Source: Rhizobiales bacterium 2SD
GTDB lineage: Bacteria; Pseudomonadota; Alphaproteobacteria; Rhizobiales; Beijerinckiaceae
Assembly: GCA_005502805.1 (NCBI GenBank)
Contig: SCMY01000011.1
Coordinates: 62,001-126,000 of the forward strand
DNA: 64,000 nucleotides
Direction of reading: 5' to 3'
In this document: positions 17,339 to 25,949 of the stretch, piece after piece
Layout of the letters: the number at the start of each line of letters is the position of its first letter
Position numbering within the stretch: the first letter of the stretch is position 1
Made by a program: the position numbers and the translations under genes
The notes under the pieces: generated by a model
Databases searched by the model: none
What the model was told of the DNA's origin: nothing
What the model saw: the letters and a program-made list of their open reading frames with translations, nothing else

Positions 17339-18105
17339 CTGCGTTTGCCCCGTCCCAGTCCGGCGGCGTGACCGTGACCATGATCCGGATGCTGACGCTC
17401 GCCGGCCTGCTGGCCGCATATCAGGCGATCTCGTCATCGGGACTCGTTTTCACCGGCGCCATGCCGAGCCTTTGGGCCATCGGCTCGGCGTTGCTGCGGC
17501 AGCTTGCGGATGCCGGCTTCTACGCGCATCTCGGCATCACCGCTTACGAAGCGGGCGCAGGCATCCTGATAGGCGGCAGCGTCGGCCTGCTCTGCGGGAT
17601 CGCTCTGGGCGTCTCGCGGCTGCTGGCCGCGGTGCTCGATCCCTGGGTGCGTGCGCTCGCCCCGGCGCCCAAGATCGTTTTCCTGCCCATCCTCATGGTG
17701 GTCTTCGGCATCGACGCCGGCCCGAAGATCGCGATGGCGGCGATCTCGGCGTTCTTCCCGGTGGCCGTGGCGACGTTCGGCGGCATGCGCGGCGTCAGTC
17801 CGATCTTGATCCGGGTCGTGCGCAGCTTCGACGCCTCCTTGCTGCAGCTCGTCCGGCTGGTCTATCTGCCCTCGATCGTGGTGCCTGTGCTCGGCAGCTT
17901 GCGACTCGCCACCGGCGTAGCTCTGATCGGCGCGCTGCTGGCTGAGGTGAAGATGTCGAATCGCGGCCTGGGGTATCTGATCATCCAGGACTACAATGCG
18001 TTCCGGACGGCGGAGATGTACGCTCTGCTCATCTCGGTGTTTACCCTCGCGCTCGCCGTCAATGCGGCGTTGCGGGCCTTCGGCCGCCGCTACGGTGCGG
18101 TGTGA
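17320..18105 (+). CDS. NitT/TauT-type ABC transporter permease (pair partner)
   Basis: This 261-residue membrane protein has the conserved loop PAPKIVFLPILMVVFGID near residue 115 and the family pattern LVYLPSIVVPVLGSLRLATG near 185-205. It overlaps the upstream permease gene and ends 63 bp before the alpha-hydroxyacid dehydrogenase gene, so that enzyme may act on what this importer brings in. Confidence 0.88.
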   Translation: MATAGLTAFAPSQSGGVTVTMIRMLTLAGLLAAYQAISSSGLVFTGAMPSLWAIGSALLRQLADAGFYAHLGITAYEAGAGILIGGSVGLLCGIALGVSRLLAAVLDPWVRALAPAPKIVFLPILMVVFGIDAGPKIAMAAISAFFPVAVATFGGMRGVSPILIRVVRSFDASLLQLVRLVYLPSIVVPVLGSLRLATGVALIGALLAEVKMSNRGLGYLIIQDYNAFRTAEMYALLISVFTLALAVNAALRAFGRRYGAV

Positions 18106-18168
18106 ACACCTGTTTTTCATGACGGCCCGTCTTGCGCAGACTTCCGCCTTATCCGATTGGAAGGGACC

Positions 18169-19365
18169 ATGCCTCTCGACAACGCGATCAGCATCGCGGA
18201 CCTTGCAGCCCGCGCGCGACGGCGCCTGCCGCGCGTGGTCTGGGACTATCTCGACGGCGGAGCGGAGGACGAAGCGACGCTGCGCGACAATCGCGCCGCC
18301 TTCGAGCGATGGCAGCTGATGCCGAGCGTGCTGACCGGCAACAAGCAGCGCGATCAATCGGTCGAACTGTTCGGCAGCCGGTTCCCCGGCCCGTTCATGA
18401 TCGGACCGACCGGCCTCAACGGCCTGCTCTGGCCGGATGCGGACCTCGAACTCGCCCGAGCCGCGGCCGATGCGGGCATCGGTTTCGCATTGTCGACGGC
18501 GTCGAACAACGCGCTCGAGCAGGTCGCCGCGATCGGCGCAGGCACGCGCTGGTTCCAGCTCTACCCCTGGGGCGACGTCAGCTTCGCAAGCCGGTTGCTC
18601 GATCGCGCCCGCAACGCCGGGTACCAGGCCGTGATCGTCACCGTCGATACGCTGACGGCCGGCAAGCGCGAGCGCGACCTGCGTAACAATTTCTCGCATG
18701 AGCTGCGCCTGACGCCCCGGGTCGTGCTCGACGGTCTCCTTCACCCCGGCTGGCTGGCCAATGTCTGGCTGAACAAGGGGATGCCGCGCTTCGAGAACCT
18801 CGCCGAGTTCCTGCCGCCCGGTGCCACGGCTGCCGAACTCGCAGACTTCACGCGCTCGAAGCGCAATCCCGCGTTCTGCTGGGCCGATATCGCAAGGCTG
18901 AAGGAACGCTGGGACGGGCCGCTGCTCGTCAAGGGAATCCTCTCCGGCGCCGATGCCCTGCGCGCCCACGAGCACGGTGCCGACGGCGTCATCGTCTCCA
19001 ACCACGGCGGTCGCCAGCTCGACGGCGCGCCGGCCTCCATCGACAGCCTGCCCGAGGTGGTGCAGGCGGCGGATGGACGGATGGTCGTGCTCATGGACGG
19101 AGGCATCCGGCGCGGCTCCGACATCGTCAAGGCCGTGGCGCTGGGCGCCGATGCCGTCCTTCTCGGACGCGCGACTCTTTATGGCGTCGCTGCAGCGGGG
19201 CGAACCGGGGTTGAGCGTGCGCTGGCGATACTTCGGGACGAAGTCGATCGGACCATGGCGTTGATAGGAGTGGGCGCCCTTGCGGAGCTTCGCGCGAGCG
19301 GCATCCTGTATCCGCATCCGGCATCCAAAGGCCTGCCCGCTCGATCCAAACCAGCAGCGTGCTGA
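18169..19365 (+). CDS. FMN-dependent alpha-hydroxyacid dehydrogenase/oxidase
   Basis: This 398-residue member of the L-lactate dehydrogenase (LldD), (S)-mandelate dehydrogenase and glycolate oxidase family oxidises an L-2-hydroxyacid to a 2-oxoacid with FMN. The active-site motif SNHGGRQLDGAPA near residue 280 holds the catalytic His and Arg; the FMN phosphate site is in LMDGGIRRGSDIVKA and LLGRATLYG. YPWGD near residue 127 is the family Tyr region. The ATG at 18169 follows AAGGGA; a TTG at 18157 is an alternative. With the ABC importer upstream it suggests uptake and oxidation of a hydroxyacid. Confidence 0.92.
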   Translation: MPLDNAISIADLAARARRRLPRVVWDYLDGGAEDEATLRDNRAAFERWQLMPSVLTGNKQRDQSVELFGSRFPGPFMIGPTGLNGLLWPDADLELARAAADAGIGFALSTASNNALEQVAAIGAGTRWFQLYPWGDVSFASRLLDRARNAGYQAVIVTVDTLTAGKRERDLRNNFSHELRLTPRVVLDGLLHPGWLANVWLNKGMPRFENLAEFLPPGATAAELADFTRSKRNPAFCWADIARLKERWDGPLLVKGILSGADALRAHEHGADGVIVSNHGGRQLDGAPASIDSLPEVVQAADGRMVVLMDGGIRRGSDIVKAVALGADAVLLGRATLYGVAAAGRTGVERALAILRDEVDRTMALIGVGALAELRASGILYPHPASKGLPARSKPAAC

Positions 19366-19467
19366 AGCGCCACGACCGATGCCTCTTCCTATCTTTGGCA
19401 CGCCCGCCAGATTCTTACCTCATCCCGCTCGCCTAACGGCCAACGGTACAGAAAGGCCGCCTCTCCC

Positions 19468-20394
19468 ATGACATTTATGGCGGCGAGACTCGGAGAGCTG
19501 TTTTCGATTCTGTCCGTTCTGGCCTTCGGCTTCGGCGGCGTGGCGATCGCCAAAGCACGCAAGAGCGGGCCTGGCGACGGCGGGGCCATCCTCTCGGTGG
19601 GGTTGACCGCGCTCCTTTCCGCAGCCCTATGGGTGAGCACGGCGCAGGAGTCGCAGAATCTGGTAGGAAGGCCCGGCGCGCTTGTAGGCCTCGCATGGTT
19701 TGCGCTTTCGGGACTTCTCGCGACCGCCCTGGCCCGCAGCCTGTATTTCCTCTCGGTGCGAGATCTCGGCGCGATCCGCGGCGCCGCAATCAAGCGCGCC
19801 ATCCCCTTTTTCTCGGTGCTGTTCGGCGTCGTCTTTCTCGGCGAGATCCTAACCTCGGCCAAACTCGGCGGCCTCCTGCTGATCGCGATCAGCGTGGCCG
19901 CCCTGGTGGCGGTCGATCTCGCAGGCAGCGGAAAGTCTTCTGCACCGGCGGCGGAGCAGATCGAGCCGATGGGCTATATCTGGGGAACGGCTTCGGGCCT
20001 CTGTTATGCCTCGGCCTACGTCGCGCGCAAACTGGGGCTCGATCTGGTCCCGGACGGAGCGCTGGGCACCTTCGTCGGAGCCATGGCTGCAATGGGCTAC
20101 TATGTCCTCACCGCGCTCGTCAGCGGGCGCAGCCGCAAGGCGATCCTCTCCGCATTGATGGCGCGCAACATCTGGGGTGTAGCCGCGGCGCTGTGCTTCG
20201 CGGCGGGGCAGATCGCCAACTTTTATGCAATTCAGTATACGGCGATCTCGACAGTCGGAGCGATTCAGTCGCTCGAGGTTTTCGTGTCGATGCTGATCGC
20301 CAGCTTGCTTTTGCGAACTGAACGCGCCCCGAATCTCCTCACCATCGCCGCCGCGGTCGTCGCAACCGCCGGTGTGCTGCTTGTCGTCGCCTGA
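19468..20394 (+). CDS. EamA/DMT superfamily transporter
   Basis: This 308-residue membrane protein has ten predicted hydrophobic helices in two five-helix EamA repeats. The sequence around KRAIPFFSVLFGVVFLGEIL (residues about 110-130) and its second-half counterpart AIQSLEVFVSMLIASLLL is typical of drug/metabolite exporters. It may export a metabolite or take part in the neighbouring pathway. It lies 102 bp behind the hydroxyacid dehydrogenase, so the same transcript is possible but not certain. Confidence 0.85.
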   Translation: MTFMAARLGELFSILSVLAFGFGGVAIAKARKSGPGDGGAILSVGLTALLSAALWVSTAQESQNLVGRPGALVGLAWFALSGLLATALARSLYFLSVRDLGAIRGAAIKRAIPFFSVLFGVVFLGEILTSAKLGGLLLIAISVAALVAVDLAGSGKSSAPAAEQIEPMGYIWGTASGLCYASAYVARKLGLDLVPDGALGTFVGAMAAMGYYVLTALVSGRSRKAILSALMARNIWGVAAALCFAAGQIANFYAIQYTAISTVGAIQSLEVFVSMLIASLLLRTERAPNLLTIAAAVVATAGVLLVVA

Positions 20395-20431
20395 CAACAG
20401 CGTTACGGGCGGTCGCGGAGCCGAACCGACA

Positions 20432-20638
20432 CTACCGCCGGTTGGGCGGTTCTTCCGGCGGCGGGTTGTTCGCGGCGGCCGACAAGATCGCGATGGTATC
20501 CTGTTCCGCCGCCGCAGCGCTCTTGTAGCGCGGTGCCGTGGTCACCAGCGGCTTTTCCGCATCTGCCGGCAGGTAAATCTCGATGGCGAAGCGGCCGGAT
20601 GCTCGATCCTCGACGGGTTCAATACGGATTGTCGGCAT
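20432..20638 (-). CDS. Small hypothetical protein (68 aa)
   Basis: The short acidic protein starts MPTIRIEPVEDRASGRFAIE, has a compact alternating beta-like N-terminal half, then an Ala-rich helix (AAAAEQDTIAILSAAA) and a Pro-rich tail. A strong GGGAGG ribosome site 6-7 bp before the ATG and the low-GC upstream stretch support real expression. I recognise no domain and propose no function. It stands alone on the minus strand, converging with the EamA gene. Confidence 0.6.
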   Translation of the reverse strand: MPTIRIEPVEDRASGRFAIEIYLPADAEKPLVTTAPRYKSAAAAEQDTIAILSAAANNPPPEEPPNRR

Positions 20639-20784
20639 ATCTAGTCCTCCCTTTTTTCATGAGCACAAAACCTCTTCTGATATTTTAGGATAGGCACAGT
20701 CTGGTGGTCCAAGACAAAAGAGCTTTGTCTGCCAAGCTTCATGCTCATGGTCGATTTCAGTCCTTATGACGCTCAGACTGTTCA

Positions 20785-20866
20785 CTGCGGCACCCGCTCG
20801 CGTCAGAAAATGCGATGGAACGTGGAACGGGAGCAGTTCCGCGATTCGGAGAAGTGTGGAATTCCC
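20785..20866 (+). repeat. Degenerate copy of the intergenic palindromic repeat family
   Basis: The stretch matches the head of the copies at 28349 and 43751 (GGCACCCGCTCGCGT followed by AGAAAATGCGA) and then a decayed stem beginning GGAGCAGTTCCGCGATTC. It ends right at the stop codon of the MarR gene. Pairing of the stem is poorer here than in the other two copies. Confidence 0.55.
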
Positions 20867-21334
20867 CTAGCTGGCCGACGTCAGCCGCAACGGCGCGCGC
20901 GAGACCTCGTTGTTGGATTCGACGAGCCTGGCCAATATGCTCATGAAAGCCTGCCGGTCCTCGGGCGGCAGCGGGGCCAGGATGCGCGTCTGCGCCCGAT
21001 CGACCAAGGGCTCAGCCTGAGCGAGAACCGCCTCTCCCTCGGGCGTAAGCCGCAGGACCTTGACGCGCCTGTCGTTGTGGTTGCCCGAGCGCAAGATGAG
21101 CCGTTTCGTCTCGAGACGCTCCAGCACGTTGGCGAGCGTGGAGCGATCGAAAGCGACCAGCGCCGACAACCGCGTCGCGTCGATTCCCGGATGGTCGCGG
21201 ATGGTGACGAGTGCGGCATATTGCACCGGCGTCATGTCCAGGGATGCGCATTCGTCGAGGAAGATCGAGACTGCGATCTGCTGGGCGCGCCTGATCAGAT
21301 GACCGGGCATCGAATAGAGATTCTGGCTCGCCAT
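20867..21334 (-). CDS. MarR family transcriptional regulator, candidate MobR-type regulator of mobA
   Basis: This 155-residue winged-helix regulator has a recognition region ATRLSALVAFDRSTLANVLE (residues 54-73) and a wing with NHNDRRVKVLRLTPEGE, typical of MarR proteins. It lies 92 bp downstream of mobA on the same strand. MobR, the known regulator of mobA in Comamonas, is also of the MarR family and answers 3-hydroxybenzoate, so a similar role is a reasonable inference. A repeat element abuts its stop codon. Confidence 0.88.
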   Translation of the reverse strand: MASQNLYSMPGHLIRRAQQIAVSIFLDECASLDMTPVQYAALVTIRDHPGIDATRLSALVAFDRSTLANVLERLETKRLILRSGNHNDRRVKVLRLTPEGEAVLAQAEPLVDRAQTRILAPLPPEDRQAFMSILARLVESNNEVSRAPLRLTSAS

Positions 21335-21426
21335 TCTACGATCTTCGCCTCGCCCTCATCCCGAAACGGCGGCAATCCATGCCGGGAGCGGTCTACCCCC
21401 GCAAGCACGGACGGCCATCCTCTCTT

Positions 21427-23373
21427 TCACCTCGCCGGTCCGATCTCGCCCGGGACGAGCATGGATGAGGCGAAAAAAGCCGAGAGCGCTGCCCCGTCGG
21501 CCAGCGGCAGGATCTCGGCGACATACTGGTCCGGCCTGACGACGACGACGCAGCCGGCCTCGCGGCGGATACCGCGCAGGTCGAAGATGTCCTGCCCCGA
21601 GCGCGTATCGGCGCAGAACAGCTTTTCATAGTCCCATAGACCGTAGCGTCCCTTCGCCGGCCGCAGGAAGGCCGGAACGCGCGCCATATCGACCTCGCGA
21701 TGGTTCTGCTGCAACACCGCCAGCACGTCGATCACGGCGTCGACATCCTGTCCCGGCGGCGTATGGCGCCGGAGAGGCGACGATTCGTCGGCGTCGAGGA
21801 AACGGCAGAGCTTCATCAGCTCCGATCCGGCGTCGAAGGGCTCGCCCGCATCGGCGAAGGCGATCAGGCGCCAGCGTCCGTCCGCCTTCGCGCAATGGCC
21901 CAGTTCCAGCGGCTTTGCATCAGCCAGCCGCACGACCGGGGCCGAATGCAGCCGCATGCCGAGCGGAAAGCCGCTTGCCAGAGCCTGATGCCGGCCATCG
22001 CCGCAGATCAGCGAGGGCTTGTAGCGGACCGCCGTGCCGGCTGTGAACCGCCCCTGCTTGACGAAATAGCGCTGGAAGTCGGCAGGATCGACGGCATCAT
22101 CCTGATTGCCGGCCCCCGTTTTGGGACGGGCGCTGAACATCCGGGCGAACTCGCGGTCGAAATCGATCAACTCCTTTGCGACGGCATGGCGCTCGATCGA
22201 ATATGTGTCGAGCAGCCACGGCGAGGCCTGTCCCCGGATGACGGCCGCCAGCTTCCAGCCGAGATTGAAGGCATCGCCCATCGAGACGTTCATGCCCTGC
22301 CCCGCCTTGGGGCTGTGGGTGTGACAGGCATCCCCGGCGATAAAGACGCGCGGCCGGCGATCCTCTCCGGCTGGAACGTCGTCGAACTTGTCGCATAACC
22401 GCTGGCCGATCTCGTAGACCGACCACCAGGCGATCTCCTTCACCTCGAGGGAATAAGGACGGATGATGCGCCGGGCTGCCGCAACGAGCCGGTCCGCGGT
22501 GATCGCGCGGGCCGAGACCCGCTCGTTTTCGGCGAGCTTGTCGAGCTCGATATAGAAGCGCACGAGATAGCCGCCCTCGCGCGGGATGATCAGCATGCTG
22601 CCTTCCTCGGCGGAGTGGATGGCGCTCTTCAGGCGGATATCCGGAAAATCGGTGACCGCGAGGACATCCATCACGCCCCAGGCCTGATTGGCCGAGTCGC
22701 CGGTCAGGCTGCGGGCGAGCGACTTTCGCACGGCGCTGCGCGCACCGTCGCAACCGACCACGTAGCGCGCCTTGACGACCTCCACCGTCCCCCGGCCTTC
22801 GGAGCCCGCCCGCTCCAGCCTCACCGCGACCGGATGGGACCGGCGGCCGTCGCCATCCCCTCCCGCGATCTCGAGATCGACGAAGCGCAACCCATAATGC
22901 GGCTCGAGGCCGAGCGGCGCATGGCGCATGGTCTCGAGGAGAAAATCATGCACGCGCGCCTGATTGAGGATGACATGCGGAAACTCGGACAGGCCGTCCT
23001 CGGTATCCTGGATGCGGCCGTGGCGCATGATCTTGCCGGCATCGGCCTCATCGGGCTTCCAGAAGGTCGTTTCGTTGACCCAGTAGGCCTCCTTCACGAC
23101 ACGTTCGGCAAAGCCGAAGGCCTCGAACATCTCCATCGTCCGGCAGGCGATGCCGTCCGCCTGCCCGATCTGGAGCGGCCCGGACTTTTGCTCGACGATG
23201 CAGACGCTGAGATCGGGAAAGGCGGCAAGTTGGGCCGCCAGGACGAGCCCCGCCGGCCCGCAGCCGATGATCAGGACATCGACCTCCCGCGGCAGGCCCC
23301 GGCCGCCTCCGGGGGCGGGGACTGCCCTGATCGCCGGATCCCCCGGCCTGAAACCATTGAGATGAAATTGCAC
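21427..23373 (-). CDS. mobA: 3-hydroxybenzoate 4-monooxygenase
   Basis: This 648-residue FAD-dependent hydroxylase converts 3-hydroxybenzoate to protocatechuate with NADPH and O2. The sequence follows Comamonas MobA along its whole length: MQFHLNGF start, Rossmann motif VLIIGCGPAGL near residue 34, GQADGIACRTMEMFEAFGFA near 70, DTEDGLSEFPHVILNQARVH, FIAGDACHTHSPKAGQGMN near 320, and a C-terminal thioredoxin-like domain ending VVVRPDQYVAEILPL. Length equals the phenol-hydroxylase-type family norm. It follows the class II aldolase gene by 33 bp, and its product feeds the pca operon at 53984-60506. Confidence 0.93.
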   Translation of the reverse strand: MQFHLNGFRPGDPAIRAVPAPGGGRGLPREVDVLIIGCGPAGLVLAAQLAAFPDLSVCIVEQKSGPLQIGQADGIACRTMEMFEAFGFAERVVKEAYWVNETTFWKPDEADAGKIMRHGRIQDTEDGLSEFPHVILNQARVHDFLLETMRHAPLGLEPHYGLRFVDLEIAGGDGDGRRSHPVAVRLERAGSEGRGTVEVVKARYVVGCDGARSAVRKSLARSLTGDSANQAWGVMDVLAVTDFPDIRLKSAIHSAEEGSMLIIPREGGYLVRFYIELDKLAENERVSARAITADRLVAAARRIIRPYSLEVKEIAWWSVYEIGQRLCDKFDDVPAGEDRRPRVFIAGDACHTHSPKAGQGMNVSMGDAFNLGWKLAAVIRGQASPWLLDTYSIERHAVAKELIDFDREFARMFSARPKTGAGNQDDAVDPADFQRYFVKQGRFTAGTAVRYKPSLICGDGRHQALASGFPLGMRLHSAPVVRLADAKPLELGHCAKADGRWRLIAFADAGEPFDAGSELMKLCRFLDADESSPLRRHTPPGQDVDAVIDVLAVLQQNHREVDMARVPAFLRPAKGRYGLWDYEKLFCADTRSGQDIFDLRGIRREAGCVVVVRPDQYVAEILPLADGAALSAFFASSMLVPGEIGPAR

Positions 23374-23406
23374 GGCCGCTTCCAGAAGCTCGGGACGGTT
23401 TTCGGT

Positions 23407-24198
23407 TCAGCCGGGCACGGCCTCGCAGCGAATGCGCGCTTTCTCGAGCCAGAGATCCCAGGGCCTCTGCATCTGCCCCTCGACCTTGTCGACGCAGGCG
23501 CGGCACTCTCCCTCGGTCAGGAAGGTGACCTCGCCGAGCTGCATCGCCTGCAACTGGTAGCGTGCGTTCAGCTCCGCATAGACCGCACGATAGACGGCCC
23601 GCTTGATCGAATCTCCGACGACGGTTGAACCGTGCCCCCGCATCAGCACGATATCGCTCTCCGAGAAATGCCGTGCCAGCGCCGCACCGATATCACGATT
23701 GCTGATCAGCAGATCGGTCGACTCGCCCGCCACCTCGCGAATCTCGAAAACCGGCGCACCTGGTCCGATGAACCCCGCCATATGGAACAGCGGGCGCAAT
23801 CGCGCGCCCCTGACGACGCTAAGCGGCACGATCGAATGCGAATGGCTATGGACCACCGCCTGGACATCCGGTCGGGCCTTGAAGATCTCGGAATGGATGA
23901 AGCGTTCGAGATAGACCTTGCGCCCTTTCGCGTTCACCGCCTCGCCATCGAGCGTGAACTCCACCAGATCGTCGAGCGTGACCCTGCCCGGCGCCATGTT
24001 GCGGGCGAGGAAGAAACGGTCCGGCCGCTTGTCGTGCCGGACGCTGATATGGCCGAAGGCATCGACGACACCCTGGTCGAACAGGATGTGATTGGCTGCC
24101 ACCAGCTCGTCGAGCAAGGCAGTCGAAACGTCGCTCGAAGCATCGCCAACGTCAGGAACCGCAACCGCGGCACCGCCCCCGGATTCGCTGTGACACAT
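23407..24198 (-). CDS. Class II aldolase/adducin family protein, candidate aromatic-acid decarboxylase
   Basis: This 263-residue metal-dependent enzyme has metal-binding His residues in VVHSHSHS near residue 118 and RGHGSTVVG near 195, and an acidic catalytic candidate in FIHSEIF near 104. Members of this fold include aldolases and also decarboxylases of aromatic acids, such as 3,4-dihydroxyphthalate 2-decarboxylase and CmtD of the p-cumate path. The position directly before mobA makes a decarboxylase forming 3-hydroxybenzoate, or one acting on a phthalate metabolite, an attractive inference. The ATG at 24198 has an AAGGGAGG site; a longer upstream frame lacks similarity. Confidence 0.82.
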   Translation of the reverse strand: MCHSESGGGAAVAVPDVGDASSDVSTALLDELVAANHILFDQGVVDAFGHISVRHDKRPDRFFLARNMAPGRVTLDDLVEFTLDGEAVNAKGRKVYLERFIHSEIFKARPDVQAVVHSHSHSIVPLSVVRGARLRPLFHMAGFIGPGAPVFEIREVAGESTDLLISNRDIGAALARHFSESDIVLMRGHGSTVVGDSIKRAVYRAVYAELNARYQLQAMQLGEVTFLTEGECRACVDKVEGQMQRPWDLWLEKARIRCEAVPG

Positions 24199-24553
24199 GG
24201 CCCGTCCTCCCTTGCTGTTCCGCCCTGTCTCTCCACCGACGGTTTCGTCGGCAGGCTGGATTATATGAGCACTGAATATCAGCATACGGAGGAAATGCCA
24301 ACCGCGCGATCTCCGGCGAAGCGGAACGCGGACCGCGATAAGAAGCCGACACGTCAGTGGGGTGCGCTGGCTTTGCCGGGAGCGAGCAATTCCGGGCAAG
24401 CGTACCGGCGGTGCCGAGCCGGCCTCCACCCGAAGGGGCCGCACCCTCCGATAGAGTTCGGGGGGCCAAGCCCGAGGCGCGCCTTCATCCGGCTCCGGGA
24501 ACAAGAAAAGAGCAAATTCGCCGGGGGCGTCCGCCGCGCTCCCGCCGGACCGG
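24199..24553. other. Intergenic region upstream of the aldolase-mobA operon
   Basis: These 355 bp hold the promoter region of the aldolase-mobA-marR operon. A plus-strand open frame of about 100 codons begins near 24265, but its composition (basic, Pro-rich) and lack of any domain argue against a gene. The part nearest the aldolase gene is AT-richer (GGATTATATGAGCACTGAAT) and is the likely promoter. No RNA gene is visible. Confidence 0.5.
24236..24251. promoter_or_regulatory. Inverted repeat CCGACG-GTTT-CGTCGG upstream of aldolase gene
   Basis: The perfect 6-bp arms are separated by 4 bp, 38 bp upstream of the class II aldolase start codon. It could be a regulator site or a small 5'-leader hairpin. 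Evidence is the symmetry and position only. Confidence 0.3.
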
Positions 24554-25204
24554 TCAGCGGATAGCCAGGCGGCGCTCGAGATGGCGCCCGAGCATCGACA
24601 ACGGCATGCAGACGGCTGTGTAGATCAGCCAGACCAGGGTCATGACCTTGAATCCTTCGAGGTCGCGCTCGATGATCTCGCGCGCCGAAAACATCAGTTC
24701 GGGCACGCCCAACAAGGAGATGATCGACGTAGCCTTGACCAGGAACACGAACTGCCCGATCAGCGGGGCAAGCAATACCCTCAGAGCTTGGGGAAGAATG
24801 ATCAGGCGGATCGTCATGAGCCGCTTCAATCCGAGAGAATAGGCGGCTTCGATCTGGCCTTTCGGGATTGCGACGAGGCCACCGCGAACGATTTCACTGA
24901 TCGTCATGGCCGCAAATGCGCCGAGGGCCACCGCTGCCGTGGAAAAGCGGTCGAGCGTCGGGCCGAACAGAGGCAAGAGGTAAAAGATGGCGAAGACCTG
25001 GATCAACAGCGGAAGTCCTCGCGCCAGATAGAGAAGCGCGCCGACGAAGAGACGCACCGGCGCGCCGCCATAGGCTGAGGCGACGCCGAGCACGACGCCG
25101 CCGGCGGTGCCGAATACGAGCACGACGGCAGCCAGTTGAAGGGTGACGGCCAGCCCATGGAGCAGGGTGAGGACGATGTCCAGGTTCGATGTGGCTTCCA
25201 TCAT
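24554..25204 (-). CDS. Polar amino acid ABC transporter permease (second)
   Basis: This 216-residue permease of the His/Glu/Gln/Arg/opine (HisM/GlnP) family has about five helices and the contact motif EAAYSLGLKRLMTIRLIILP near residues 139-158. It overlaps the upstream permease gene by 4 bp (ATGA). No ATPase gene is present in this cluster, so an ATPase from elsewhere must be used or the system depends on a shared one. Confidence 0.9.
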   Translation of the reverse strand: MMEATSNLDIVLTLLHGLAVTLQLAAVVLVFGTAGGVVLGVASAYGGAPVRLFVGALLYLARGLPLLIQVFAIFYLLPLFGPTLDRFSTAAVALGAFAAMTISEIVRGGLVAIPKGQIEAAYSLGLKRLMTIRLIILPQALRVLLAPLIGQFVFLVKATSIISLLGVPELMFSAREIIERDLEGFKVMTLVWLIYTAVCMPLSMLGRHLERRLAIR

Positions 25205-25875
25205 CGCGCCCTGGCCTCCCCGCGTGCGAGAGCGCGCTCCCAGAGACGGGCAATCGCCGCTACTGCGCTGGTCAGGAGCAGATAGGTCAGCCCCGCCACC
25301 AGGAAGAATTCATAGGTGCGCATGTTGAGGGCGATCTGCGAGGTGAACACGAAATAGAATTCCCGCACGGAGAGCGCGCTGGTCAGCGACGTATCCTTCA
25401 CCATCTCCGCCCAGTAGTTCCCCAGCCCGGGGAGCGCCCGGCGCAGGGCCTGCGGCAGAAGGACCTTCCGGTACGTCAGAAAGGGATCGAGGCCCAAGCT
25501 GATCGCCGCCTCGCGCTGGCCGCGTGCCACGCTGGCGAAGGCCGCGCGGAAGATGTCCATCATATAGGCCGCGTTGTGGAGGACGAGCGCTATGACACCG
25601 GACCAGAAGGCGGTCGGAAACAGCCCCAGGACCGGAAAGCCGAAATAGATGAAGTACATCTTGACGAGGCTCGGGCTGTTGCGCATGAGCTCGACATAGC
25701 CGGTCGCGACAAAGCGCAAGCTCGCATGTCTCGAGAGCATGAGGCTCGCGCCGCCCAGGCCCAGCAGCGTGGCACCGATCGAGCTGATCAGGAAGATCTC
25801 GAGGCTTATCGCGAGTCCGGAAAGCAAGGCTTGTGACGCTTGAAGCACTGGAAGCCAGTCGAGTCTGTATGCCAT
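25201..25875 (-). CDS. Polar amino acid ABC transporter permease (first)
   Basis: This 224-residue HisQ/GlnP-type permease starts MAYRLDWLPVL, a common start for this family, followed by helix ISLEIFLISSIGATLLGLG and the motif REAAISLGLDPFLTYRKVLL near residue 140. It forms a heterodimer with the next gene. It lies 74 bp behind the binding-protein gene. Confidence 0.9.
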   Translation of the reverse strand: MAYRLDWLPVLQASQALLSGLAISLEIFLISSIGATLLGLGGASLMLSRHASLRFVATGYVELMRNSPSLVKMYFIYFGFPVLGLFPTAFWSGVIALVLHNAAYMMDIFRAAFASVARGQREAAISLGLDPFLTYRKVLLPQALRRALPGLGNYWAEMVKDTSLTSALSVREFYFVFTSQIALNMRTYEFFLVAGLTYLLLTSAVAAIARLWERALARGEARAR

Positions 25876-25949
25876 GCGTTGGCCTTTTGGAGCTTGGCAA
25901 AGACAAGCGCGACGGAGTTACGCCTCCGCCGCGCCATGAACGATACGGT

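Noticed and set aside
24265..24564. A plus-strand frame of about 100 codons in the gap upstream of the aldolase gene, with GGAGGA near an internal ATG
   Set aside because: Basic, Pro-rich product with no domain, on the strand opposite both neighbours and running into the permease gene; no sign of selection visible.
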